Source of the DNA: Lacibacter sp. H375
Lineage (GTDB): Bacteria; Bacteroidota; Bacteroidia; Chitinophagales; Chitinophagaceae
DNA length: 64,000 nt
Assembly: GCF_037892425.1 (NCBI RefSeq)
Contig: NZ_JBBKTT010000001.1
Coordinates: 4,278,001-4,342,000, forward strand
Reading direction: 5' to 3'
The notes below the pieces were generated by a model. That model did no database searches. It was not told where the DNA came from and worked only from the letters and a program-made list of their open reading frames with translations. Shown here piece by piece: positions 56,665 to 64,000 of this stretch. Position 1 is the first letter of the stretch; the number at the start of each line of letters is the position of its first letter. Position numbers and translations under genes: made by a program.

Positions 56665-58791
56665 TTATTTCTTCCGCTTTTTTCTTTTCTCTTCACCAAA
56701 TGATCGTGGACCTGATTTAAATGACTTGTCTGAAGCCGTTTCTGAACCAAGCAACTTTCCCTCCGTTGAATCAATATGCCCCAGCACCAATTCATAATCA
56801 AGCTGACGTTTTTCCAAATTCGCTGCCACTACTTTAATGGTTACTTTATCACCCATTCTGAAGCTTCTTCCGCTGCGTTTACCCACCAGGCAATAATCTT
56901 CTTCATTATGTCTGAAATCATCAAAATCGCTCAGCGAAAATAAACTAACAAGTCCTTCACATTTATGTTCAACAGTTTCTACCCAAAACCCGAACGACGC
57001 AACACCACTCACCACTCCTTCAAACTCTTCGCCAAGGAACTGGCTCATGTATTCCACCTGCTTGTATTTGTTGGCAGCCCGTTCACTTTCCATGGCCGAA
57101 CGTTCACGCTCACTGCAATGTTTGCACTTGGCTTCCATCTTTTTATCGATCTGCGGTTCTTTGTCGAGACATTGCTGCAGTACTCGATGCACCAACACAT
57201 CGGGGTAACGACGGATGGGCGAGGTGAAATGACAATAATGTTCAAAACCTAAACCATAGTGACCGATATTCTCAGCGGTATAGACTGCCTTTGCCATGGT
57301 GCGGATACCCAGTGCTTCCAATACATGCTGTTCCGGTTTACCATGAGCATCTTTCAGCATCTGGTTAAATGATTCAGCAATTCGTTTTGGTGATGACACA
57401 TCAAACGTATGTCCATATTTTTTAGCAAACACCATGAACGGACCAAGCTTGGCTTCATCAGGCGTATCATGCACACGATACGGGAATGGAATTGGTTTAT
57501 CTTTTATACTGATTTTGCCAATAAACTCCGCTACATGTTTATTCGCCAGCAACATAAACTCTTCAATGAGTTGATGCGCTTCTTTACTTTCTTTAATGGT
57601 AATACCGATGGGTTTTCGGTTTTCATCTAAAACAAAACGTACTTCCTGTGAAGAGAAATTGATGGCCCCTTTCTTGAAACGATCTCTACGCATTTTTTGT
57701 GCAAGCGTATTCAGCAGAATAATTTCATCGCCATACAAACCTTCACCACCTGCTTCAATTATTTCCTGCACTTCTTCATAACTAAAACGATGATTGGAAT
57801 GAATAACCGTTCTACCTAACCATACGTTTTTGATCTCGCACTTCTCGGTCATTTGAAAAACGGCAGAAAAAGTATATTTATCTTCTTTTGGTCGAAGTGA
57901 ACATAATTCATTGGAAATACGTTCGGGCAACATTGGCAATACACGATCAGGTAAGTAAACAGAGGTTGCTCGTGCATAAGCTTCATCATCTAATGCAGTG
58001 CCAGGCTCTACATAATAACTTACATCGGCAATGTGCACACCAATTTCGTACAGCCCATTTTCGAGTTTCTGAATAGAAAGCGCATCGTCAAAATCTTTTG
58101 CATCAACGGGATCGATGGTGAATGTCAGCACATCACGAAAATCCCTTCGGTTCTTTGCTTCTGCATCACTCACCCCATCGGGGAAACGCTCCGCTTGCTC
58201 CATCACTTCATCATCAAAGCTTAAATTGAAACCGGCAGCAAGCAATATCTGCTTCATGGCAATATCATTCTCCGCTTCCTGCTTCACGAGTTCAAGCACT
58301 TCTCCTTCAGGTATACGCTTGGCCTTATCCCATGCCGTTAGTTTCACCACAACTTTATCATTGTTTGTTGCGCCATTCAATTTATCTGTAGGGATGAACA
58401 GATCGGGCATTGGCCGGTCTGTTTCCGGAACAAAAAAACTGTAGTGCTTTTGTATGCTGATGCGGCCAATGAATTGCGTTTGCTTCCGTTCTATGATACG
58501 GGTGATCTCTCCTTCCACTCTTCCGCCACCACCACCACTCTTGGTGATCTGTACTTCAACCGTATCGCCATGCAGTGCTGTATTGAAATGCTGCGGACGA
58601 ACAATAACATCACGCTCCATATCAACAATCGTTACATAGCCCATGCCGCTCCTGGTAATATCAATTACACCTTTATGACTCGCACCCGGATGTTTATGTT
58701 TACCTCCGGCAACTTTACCTGATTTATGTTTTGCAGCAGAACCTTTAGATTCTTTCTGTTTCGGCTCTTTATTAATTTTCTTTTTCTTCAT
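56665..58791 (-). CDS. rnr: Ribonuclease R
   Basis: 708 residues. A basic N-terminus (about 1-40, lysine-rich), cold-shock-type domains (about 45-190), the RNB catalytic domain (about 235-560) with TIDPVDAKDFDDALSI (acidic active site), and HYCHFTSPIRRYPDVLVHRVL (the conserved HFTSPIRR block). An S1 domain follows (about 610-690, GEEFEGVVSGVASFGFWVETVEHKCEGLVSL) with a very basic KKRKK tail. It is a processive 3'-5' exoribonuclease that degrades structured RNA. The length fits RNase R rather than RNase II. Confidence 0.95.
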   Translation of the reverse strand: MKKKKINKEPKQKESKGSAAKHKSGKVAGGKHKHPGASHKGVIDITRSGMGYVTIVDMERDVIVRPQHFNTALHGDTVEVQITKSGGGGGRVEGEITRIIERKQTQFIGRISIQKHYSFFVPETDRPMPDLFIPTDKLNGATNNDKVVVKLTAWDKAKRIPEGEVLELVKQEAENDIAMKQILLAAGFNLSFDDEVMEQAERFPDGVSDAEAKNRRDFRDVLTFTIDPVDAKDFDDALSIQKLENGLYEIGVHIADVSYYVEPGTALDDEAYARATSVYLPDRVLPMLPERISNELCSLRPKEDKYTFSAVFQMTEKCEIKNVWLGRTVIHSNHRFSYEEVQEIIEAGGEGLYGDEIILLNTLAQKMRRDRFKKGAINFSSQEVRFVLDENRKPIGITIKESKEAHQLIEEFMLLANKHVAEFIGKISIKDKPIPFPYRVHDTPDEAKLGPFMVFAKKYGHTFDVSSPKRIAESFNQMLKDAHGKPEQHVLEALGIRTMAKAVYTAENIGHYGLGFEHYCHFTSPIRRYPDVLVHRVLQQCLDKEPQIDKKMEAKCKHCSERERSAMESERAANKYKQVEYMSQFLGEEFEGVVSGVASFGFWVETVEHKCEGLVSLFSLSDFDDFRHNEEDYCLVGKRSGRSFRMGDKVTIKVVAANLEKRQLDYELVLGHIDSTEGKLLGSETASDKSFKSGPRSFGEEKRKKRKK

Positions 58792-58799
58792 AGTGTTTT

Positions 58800-58857
58800 G
58801 TTTTTTGCCACTGAATCACAACTTGTCTGTTAGTGTTTCTGTGACGTCTCTGTCTTA
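58800..58857. repeat. Word array GACAGAGACGTCACAGAAACAC overlapping the lpxK 3' end
   Basis: The complement reads ACAGAGACG, TCACAGAAAC, ACTAACAGACAAG, TTGTGATTCAGTGGC. It begins inside lpxK and supplies its last codons (KTETSQKH and the stop). The words match those at 61946-62045 (AGAGTCACAGATAACAC). Confidence 0.5.
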
Positions 58858-59936
58858 TCAATTTTTATCGAGAACTGCTGAATAAACTCAATCACAGATT
58901 TTTTCAACTGTTCTTCCCGGTTAAACAAGATACGATGACGAATGGGTAAAACGAATATTGGAAGATCTTCCAGTTCTTCTTTAAATTTCACCAATCGTAC
59001 TGCATCTTTCTCTGTTGTGATAATAATTTTTGTGTCATGATCCATTTTACTAAAACGCTTACGCACCTCTTTCAGATCATCGATACTAAAAATATGGTGA
59101 TCACTAAATGTTATTCTTTCATACGTGTATGAATTGGAAAGAATATGATCTTTCAATGGCTCAATATTAGCAATACCTGTCAACAACAACACTTCCAGCT
59201 TTTTGTGCAGATGGTACTCCTGTTGTGGATGCATAATATGATAAGGCACGCCGTATTCAATAGTTGAAAAGAACAGTTGTTGATGCGGCAATGGATTGAT
59301 CTCTTCCTCAATTTCTTTTCGCTCCTCTTCCGTTAATGCAGCCGGACATTTGGTTACAACAATGATCTCTGCACGTTTGTAACTGTTACGTTCATCACGC
59401 AGATCACCGGTGGGCAAAAAGAAATCACGGGTAAATAAATTGCTATAATCCGTTAAAAGGATATTCAATCCTGCCTTAATGGCTCTGTGCTGAAAACCAT
59501 CATCCAGGATAATAGCCTGCGTTTTTGGCCGGTCGTGCAAAAGTTGAGGTATTGCTTCCAGTCTCGATTCACCCACAGCCACCACTACGTCAGGAAACTT
59601 TAAATGAAACTGCATGGGTTCATCACCAATTTCCAACGCATTGGTTGTTTCGCCGGCTAACACATACCCCTTTGTTTTGCGTTTATATCCTCTGCTGAGT
59701 GTTGCGATATTCACTTCATCTTTTAATAATCGTAGCAAATATTCTACCATTGGCGATTTACCTGTACCTCCCACACTCAGGTTCCCCACACAAATGATTG
59801 GCAAGTTCACTGATGTGGATTTTAATACCCCGTTATCGTATAATCTATTGCGCAGCCATACAACAGCACCGTACAGCAAAGCAAACGGCACCAATAAAAA
59901 ACGGATGGATTGAAATGTGAGATTAGCCAAATTCAT
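58830..59936 (-). CDS. lpxK: Tetraacyldisaccharide 4'-kinase
   Basis: 368 residues. An N-terminal membrane-associated helix (about 8-28), the Walker A GNLSVGGTGKSPMVEYL (51-67), and DGFQHRAIKAGLNILLTDY with RDFFLPTGDLRDE are the LpxK blocks. It phosphorylates the 4' position of the lipid A disaccharide at the inner membrane, a step in lipopolysaccharide synthesis. The last eight codons come from a word-repeat array, so the natural C-terminus has probably been altered. Its start lies within the cyclo-ligase gene, completing a four-gene overlapping operon. Confidence 0.94.
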   Translation of the reverse strand: MNLANLTFQSIRFLLVPFALLYGAVVWLRNRLYDNGVLKSTSVNLPIICVGNLSVGGTGKSPMVEYLLRLLKDEVNIATLSRGYKRKTKGYVLAGETTNALEIGDEPMQFHLKFPDVVVAVGESRLEAIPQLLHDRPKTQAIILDDGFQHRAIKAGLNILLTDYSNLFTRDFFLPTGDLRDERNSYKRAEIIVVTKCPAALTEEERKEIEEEINPLPHQQLFFSTIEYGVPYHIMHPQQEYHLHKKLEVLLLTGIANIEPLKDHILSNSYTYERITFSDHHIFSIDDLKEVRKRFSKMDHDTKIIITTEKDAVRLVKFKEELEDLPIFVLPIRHRILFNREEQLKKSVIEFIQQFSIKIDKTETSQKH

Positions 59937-60495
59937 ATATGCGCTGTGGCGTAATGCAATAGTTTAAAGGTATATCAAATTGTGCACGGTCGGTGATGGT
60001 ATCAATAGCTTCAAAATAACTCAAACCTACTTTCAATACATCGGGTCTGCATTTGGCAAGGAACTTATCGTAAAAACCTTTGCCGTAACCAACACGGTAA
60101 CCGTCGCTATCAAACGCTAAAAGTGGCACAAACACCAGGTCGATCTGTTCTTCATCAATGAGGTTTCCGTTCACCGGTTCATGAATGCCCCACTGGTTTT
60201 TCATCACATCCACCATTTCATCGTATTCAATATGCAGCAGTTCATTTTTTTCGTGATCCATTCGGGGAATCACAATCTTTAATTCCGGGTTGCGGAATTC
60301 GAGGTAATGCAGTAAATGATCGGTCTCTATTTCCTGTTGTTCTTTAATAGCGAGGTAGGTGTGAACGTAGAAAAGATCGGGTAAAGGCAGTTGCTGAAAA
60401 TGGATGAGGATAAGATCATCGAACCGGTTCCTGTCTCCCACGGTGAGGCTTAACCGCTTTTCTTTAAATACTTTCCTTGCCTCTTTTTTCGTCAT
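59923..60495 (-). CDS. 5-formyltetrahydrofolate cyclo-ligase family
   Basis: 190 residues. MTKKEARKVFKEKRLSL (1-17) gives the substrate-binding lysine and arginine. IVIPRM and the signature VFVPLLAFDSDGYRVGYGKGFYDKFLAK (about 125-152) are typical of the family (Fau/YgfA/MTHFS). It converts 5-formyl-THF to 5,10-methenyl-THF using ATP in the one-carbon pool. It overlaps rsmD by 4 bases and lpxK by 14 bases, so translation is coupled. Confidence 0.93.
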   Translation of the reverse strand: MTKKEARKVFKEKRLSLTVGDRNRFDDLILIHFQQLPLPDLFYVHTYLAIKEQQEIETDHLLHYLEFRNPELKIVIPRMDHEKNELLHIEYDEMVDVMKNQWGIHEPVNGNLIDEEQIDLVFVPLLAFDSDGYRVGYGKGFYDKFLAKCRPDVLKVGLSYFEAIDTITDRAQFDIPLNYCITPQRIYEFG

Positions 60496-61040
60496 TCTTC
60501 TTTGGGTTTGTTCACGAAGATAGAAAAGATGGTGGTGCCATAGTTACGCTCCGCCCGGTAATACGGAAACTGTGTATAACTGTTGCGGGGGGTATGTTCT
60601 AATACAAACCAACCGCCTTCATTCAATAGTTCATGTTTAAAGATCATCTTAGGCAGCTCATCAATGGTGCCCAATGCATATGGCGGACCTGCAAAAATAA
60701 AATCAAATTTTTCGTTGCACTGCTCAATGTATTTGAATACATCCATCTTCACCACTTTCAGATTTGTACCGAGTTTGTTGTTGGTCTGCTGTATGAACGC
60801 AGCCATATTGGTATCTTTTTCTACAATGGTTTGATCGGTTGCCCCACGGCTTGCCAGTTCGTAACTGATGCTGCCTGTTCCGCCAAACAGATCCAATGTT
60901 TTGAGACTTTCAATATCGAGATTGTTTTCAATTACATTGAACAAACCGCCTTTTGCAAGATCGGTAGTCGGTCTTGTATAAGGCATTTTAGCCGGTGGCT
61001 GAAATGTTCTTCCGCCGAATTTTCCACTTATGATACGCAT
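60492..61040 (-). CDS. rsmD: 16S rRNA (guanine-966 N2) methyltransferase family
   Basis: 182 residues. MRIISGKFGGRTFQPP (1-16), TRPTTDLAKGGLFNVIEN (about 22-39, the RPT.D..K..LFN block) and the SAM motif LDLFGGTGSISYELASRG (49-66) are RsmD family hallmarks. The catalytic motif normally (D/N)PPY/F reads GPPY (residues 118-121, FIFAGPPYALG), so the acidic/amide residue is glycine. It overlaps DUF3822 by 13 bases and the next gene by 4, in one operon. Confidence 0.9.
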   Translation of the reverse strand: MRIISGKFGGRTFQPPAKMPYTRPTTDLAKGGLFNVIENNLDIESLKTLDLFGGTGSISYELASRGATDQTIVEKDTNMAAFIQQTNNKLGTNLKVVKMDVFKYIEQCNEKFDFIFAGPPYALGTIDELPKMIFKHELLNEGGWFVLEHTPRNSYTQFPYYRAERNYGTTIFSIFVNKPKEE

Positions 61041-61879
61041 GATAAAACCTGGTCGAGTGAAGCTGATAAATGTACAGGGTGTTCTTCTGTTGTTTCAGGG
61101 AAACTAAACTGCAGTTCATCTTTCAACTGCAAATTTAAAATGTAGAGATGCAACACATCATACAACGCCGAATGCTGATCGATCATACCCTGCAAATAAA
61201 CAGTGGTTTCTTCCTGTGTAAGATCAAGTTGTTGCATAGCGTTAAGTATATAATACAACACATCTTCCGGTGTGTGATAATTATACGATTGCAATAATAA
61301 CCAATTACCGTTTTTCTCAACCGTTAATTGCACTTCATTAAAACGAATGGTTGCCGTTACCCTTGCTTCTCCCGCTGCTGTTTTTGTTAACAGCAACGAT
61401 TGCACATGCCACCACTCTCCTTTCGGGAAACGTTTATTTAATAAGGATGCAAGATCTGCATCAACAGCATAATGATTCACGATGCTTTGCTGCAACACAA
61501 TATCCTTCACCAACACACGGTTTGATTGCGGGCCATGAACAAGCTGTAATAATTGTTCTTTGCCGGCCTCGCTGTTTAGTACGGCAGGCACCAATACATT
61601 TAAGGGAGCGTATTGCAATAAGATCACTTTCTGATAATTGGTATGCACCCAAGGATAAGCCGCTGCAATGGCACTTAACTTTTCTTCTAATTGTGTAGCG
61701 TTGATGTGTTGATCAAGCTCAAACACTACCCAGCTGTTCACTTTCTTTTCTGTGGGCTGAAACGATGCAAAACCAATAAACCCTGTACCCGATTGCACCA
61801 GAAGGTTAGCACCTGCGGTATCAACATGTTTTGCTTCGTTCGATTCAATAAATACAGATGGGTGTAACACAGTTTTCAT
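61028..61879 (-). CDS. DUF3822 family protein
   Basis: 283 residues of the actin/RNase H-like DUF3822 family, found next to rsmD in Bacteroidota. Visible blocks are VQSGTGFIGFASFQPTEKKVNSW (about 28-50), the helix region with KEQLLQLVHGPQSNRVLVKDI, and the middle VNHYAVDADLASLLNKRFPKGEWWHVQSLLL. It probably assists or regulates RNA methylation or DNA repair; no function is proven. It is the first gene of the operon with rsmD, cyclo-ligase and lpxK. A weak -7-like box TATTATTG lies about 20 bases before the start. Confidence 0.88.
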   Translation of the reverse strand: MKTVLHPSVFIESNEAKHVDTAGANLLVQSGTGFIGFASFQPTEKKVNSWVVFELDQHINATQLEEKLSAIAAAYPWVHTNYQKVILLQYAPLNVLVPAVLNSEAGKEQLLQLVHGPQSNRVLVKDIVLQQSIVNHYAVDADLASLLNKRFPKGEWWHVQSLLLTKTAAGEARVTATIRFNEVQLTVEKNGNWLLLQSYNYHTPEDVLYYILNAMQQLDLTQEETTVYLQGMIDQHSALYDVLHLYILNLQLKDELQFSFPETTEEHPVHLSASLDQVLSCVS

Positions 61880-61945
61880 TGTTCAATTGCTGCAATAATA
61901 TGAATAATACGGCTGATGCTGAAGAATCGTGCCAGATTTCAGGAC

Positions 61946-62045
61946 AGAGTCACAGATAACACAGATCATTGCTGCTAAGTACGGATTTTGTTTCCCGTCA
62001 GTTCCAACTATTCCATCCGTCCCAATCCATGCTATCCGTGACTCT
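61946..62045. repeat. Inverted repeat AGAGTCACAGATAACACAGAT
   Basis: Left arm 61946-61966 is AGAGTCACAGATAACACAGAT. The complement of 62025-62045 is AGAGTCACGGATAGCATGGAT, identical at 17 of 21 positions. The loop is about 58 bases and includes more words of the type CCATCCGTCCC and CAATCCATG. It lies between the divergent DUF3822 and MATE genes and shares words with 58800-58857. Confidence 0.6.
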
Positions 62046-62077
62046 ATCTTGCTTATTTTCGCCAAAAACGACACTGC

Positions 62078-63436
62078 TTGGAAACAGCTTTACCGAAGAA
62101 TAACCTGCAACTGGAAATTACCAACCGACAAATTCTTTCCATTTCATTACCCATCAGTTTATCACTGCTGGTACCCTTTCTTAATTTCACGGCTAATAAT
62201 TTTTTCCTGAGTGGACTGGGCGAGGCTGCCCTTGGCACAGCAGGTATAACAGGAGTATATTTCCTGGTGGTGGCGGTTGTGGGGAATGGGTTGAACAATG
62301 CCATTCAATCGCTCATTGCACGCAGGGCCGGTGAAAACAGGTTAGAAGAGATCGGGAAGATATTTTCACAGGGTGTGCGTATTGCTTTCATTTTTGCAGC
62401 CATTGGTATTGCACTCACCTACTTGTTTGCACCCATGATCTTCGATTATGCATTACGTTCACAAAATGTGGATGCCAGTGCAGTGAACTTTTTAAAGATC
62501 CGTGTGTGGGGACTTCCCTTTCTATATCTCTTCCAGATGGGAAATGCATTTTTGGTTGGGACGAACAACAGCCGATACCTCATGATCGGTACGCTGTTTG
62601 AAGCAGGTGCAAATATTTTTTTCGATTACGGGTTTATTTATGGTCATTTTGGTTTGCCAGAGCTTGGTTTTAATGGTGCTGCTTATGCATCGGTGTTAGC
62701 AGAGTTTATTGGTATGATCGTTGTTTTCGTGCTCATTTTTATAAAGCGATTGCACATACGTTTTCATTTATTCAATTACCTGCGTTACAGTAAAGAACTA
62801 ACTAAACTGATCCTGAATATTTCCGCACCTCTCATCGGACAGTTTTCTATCAGTCTCATCAGTTGGTTGATCTTTTATATTTTGATTGAACATCATGGAG
62901 AACGGGCCCTCGCTATTTCAAACGTAATGCGCAATATTTTTTCACTTGCCGGTATATTCATCTGGGCATTTGCTTCCACCACCAATGCAATGGTGAGTAA
63001 TATCATTGGTCAGGGTCGAAGTCATGATGTACACAAACTCATCAACCGTATAATGAAGCTGAGTTTTATTGCCGCCTTCTTCATGTTCATCCTGTTCAAT
63101 GTATTTGCACATGAGTTGTTGTCGGTGTTTCAATTATCCAAAGAGTTTGTTGATGCAGCCGTACCGGTGTTGCGTATTGTAACAACGGGTATGTTGTTTA
63201 TGTCTATCTCAGTTGTGTGGCTAAATGCTGTAACTGGCACAGGCAATACACGAATGAACCTGATTATTGAAGCCGTTACTATTGTTGCTTATCTCATTTA
63301 CGTGTACCTGGTCTTAGAAGTGTACAAACTAAGCCTGCTTTGGGCATGGGCATCTGAATTGATTTACTGGAGCGTGATTTTTGTAATGGCCTTCAATTAT
63401 TTGAAGAGTGGGAAGTGGAAGGGAAAGGTGATTTGA
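62078..63436 (+). CDS. MATE family multidrug/toxin exporter
   Basis: 452 residues with twelve membrane helices in two six-helix halves. The first half opens with ITNRQILSISLPISLSLLVPFLNFTANNFFLSGLGEAALGTAG (about 14-56), a MatE signature; the second has ISAPLIGQFSISLISWLIFYILIEHHGERALAISNVMRNIFSL. It exports organic cations or drugs in exchange for Na+ or H+. The start is TTG at 62078: no ATG occurs upstream in frame or early in the protein. A TATTTTCG box (62054-62061) ends 16 bases before it. Confidence 0.88.
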   Translation: METALPKNNLQLEITNRQILSISLPISLSLLVPFLNFTANNFFLSGLGEAALGTAGITGVYFLVVAVVGNGLNNAIQSLIARRAGENRLEEIGKIFSQGVRIAFIFAAIGIALTYLFAPMIFDYALRSQNVDASAVNFLKIRVWGLPFLYLFQMGNAFLVGTNNSRYLMIGTLFEAGANIFFDYGFIYGHFGLPELGFNGAAYASVLAEFIGMIVVFVLIFIKRLHIRFHLFNYLRYSKELTKLILNISAPLIGQFSISLISWLIFYILIEHHGERALAISNVMRNIFSLAGIFIWAFASTTNAMVSNIIGQGRSHDVHKLINRIMKLSFIAAFFMFILFNVFAHELLSVFQLSKEFVDAAVPVLRIVTTGMLFMSISVVWLNAVTGTGNTRMNLIIEAVTIVAYLIYVYLVLEVYKLSLLWAWASELIYWSVIFVMAFNYLKSGKWKGKVI

Positions 63437-63540
63437 CATTTGTTAGTGATATTAATTTAATTCAAATTATACTTCAAATCTTAGCAGCAAAGACCAATGA
63501 ACATTTTATTTACTTAACAGAATCTGCAAAATGAGTAATT

Positions 63541-63574
63541 AAGAAAATCCCGGATAGTTGTCCGGGATTTTCTT
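63541..63574. terminator. Bidirectional terminator
   Basis: AAGAAAATCCCGGA (63541-63554) pairs perfectly with TCCGGGATTTTCTT (63561-63574) around TAGTTG. It lies between the MATE gene and the convergent partial gene. Confidence 0.92.
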
Positions 63575-63585
63575 AATCAGGTTGC

Positions 63586-64000
63586 TTATTGAGAGCTAAG
63601 ATCTTTCCTCAATTTCATAAGATAAACTTCAGTTTTTATAACAGCACCTTCAAAGGTTTTTACCCTGGCATCCCAGGCATCGTATCCGTATTCTTTCGTA
63701 TAACGATCCCGGAAGGTTAGAGTTCCTGCTGCTGGTGGCGTAGGCCTGCCATAAAATCCTGGTTCCAAAGCTTTAAATCCGTCTTTGAGGTTTCTGATGC
63801 TAACAACCACCTGATCGCTGCCATCCCATAGTTGTTCGAAATACGACCAGCTAAAATTCATCATCATAGGGTTTGCCATTTGCTTTTGTATTTTATAATT
63901 TCTGGCAACCTCCCTTCTATAATCTCCCTGATTAATACCTTGCTTTAAATGATCCACCGCCACAGAAAAACTTTCAGCTACAACATCTGCATTCCAGCTG
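63586..64000 (-). CDS. Hypothetical protein, 5' end outside window
   Basis: The frame stays open to the right edge, so the start is not seen; a GTG at 63963 lies in the visible part, but sequence upstream of it in frame (SWNADVVAESFS) looks coding. I do not recognise the visible 138 residues. It is soluble, with NPMMMNFSWSYFEQLWDGSDQVVVSIRNLKDGFKALEPGFYGRP and a tail FEGAVIKTEVYLMKLRKDLSSQ. There is no membrane segment in the part seen. The 3' end is served by the bidirectional terminator. Confidence 0.6.
   Translation of the reverse strand, partial: SWNADVVAESFSVAVDHLKQGINQGDYRREVARNYKIQKQMANPMMMNFSWSYFEQLWDGSDQVVVSIRNLKDGFKALEPGFYGRPTPPAAGTLTFRDRYTKEYGYDAWDARVKTFEGAVIKTEVYLMKLRKDLSSQ

Noticed and set aside
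1206-62049. Diversity-generating retroelement as cause of the variable word arrays
   Set aside because: No reverse transcriptase or template/variable repeat pair with adenine-specific changes lies in the window; changes affect all bases and sit mostly in gaps.

Overview
The window is chromosomal DNA of a member of the Bacteroidota, most likely family Chitinophagaceae. This is inferred from three things: the type IX secretion system (T9SS) plug protein and T9SS sorting domains; zinc-free L31, a long-form Lgt, a DUF2027-Smr protein and a DUF3822-RsmD pair; and promoters carrying the Bacteroidota -7 box TAnnTTTG. No phage, plasmid, CRISPR, conjugative or transposase gene was seen. Most of the window is housekeeping and envelope biology.

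Layout. 0-6.8 kb: end of a CPA2 cation antiporter, a LolC/E-type permease, the T9SS plug gene, the SRP RNA, an FSA-type transaldolase, a sirtuin and a flavin reductase. 6.8-13.1 kb: a photolyase/stress island with an Fe-S-type photolyase homologue that has lost its cluster ligands, a DUF2805 protein, an SDR-DUF2867 protein, a DoxX-like membrane protein, an unusual FAD-domain photolyase, an SDR and a SRPBCC protein. 13.4-13.9 kb: tRNA-Leu(CAA) followed by a GIY-YIG gene and a second, broken copy of the tRNA 3' half plus its terminator. 14-24 kb: a saccharopine/alanine dehydrogenase-like enzyme, trmN6, tsaD, a MacB-type permease, prfC, GNAT, YkgJ-like, xerD and a GH18 chitinase. 24-31.7 kb: a coiled-coil membrane protein, two T9SS/regulatory-domain surface proteins, an ECF-like sigma factor with a TonB-ended membrane partner, and a DUF2911 protein. 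31.7-41.5 kb: a sodium symporter with two tiny membrane ORFs, a PIG-L deacetylase, an SpmA/B-like membrane protein, ychF, rpmE2 and yajQ. 41.6-50.4 kb: a TonB-type outer-membrane barrel, lgt, a Smr protein, DoxX, mgsA and an amino acid permease. 50.4-64 kb: a giant PKD-repeat T9SS protein, a prenyl synthase, rnr, the overlapping operon DUF3822-rsmD-cyclo-ligase-lpxK, a MATE exporter and a partial gene.

Two themes go beyond ordinary annotation. First, the GIY-YIG gene lies between an intact tRNA-Leu and a duplicated tRNA 3' end that differs at 6 of 85 aligned positions, and its last codons are read from the tRNA remnant. This looks like a minimal tRNA-targeting mobile element. Second, gaps between genes are repeatedly filled by short degenerate word arrays (period about 6-14 bp, several unrelated word families, often as inverted pairs). 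These abut stop or start codons and in places enter coding sequence (trmN6, lpxK, the prfC leader). No gene in the window explains them. Several promoters place the -7 box 3-4 bases from the ATG, which predicts leaderless mRNAs.
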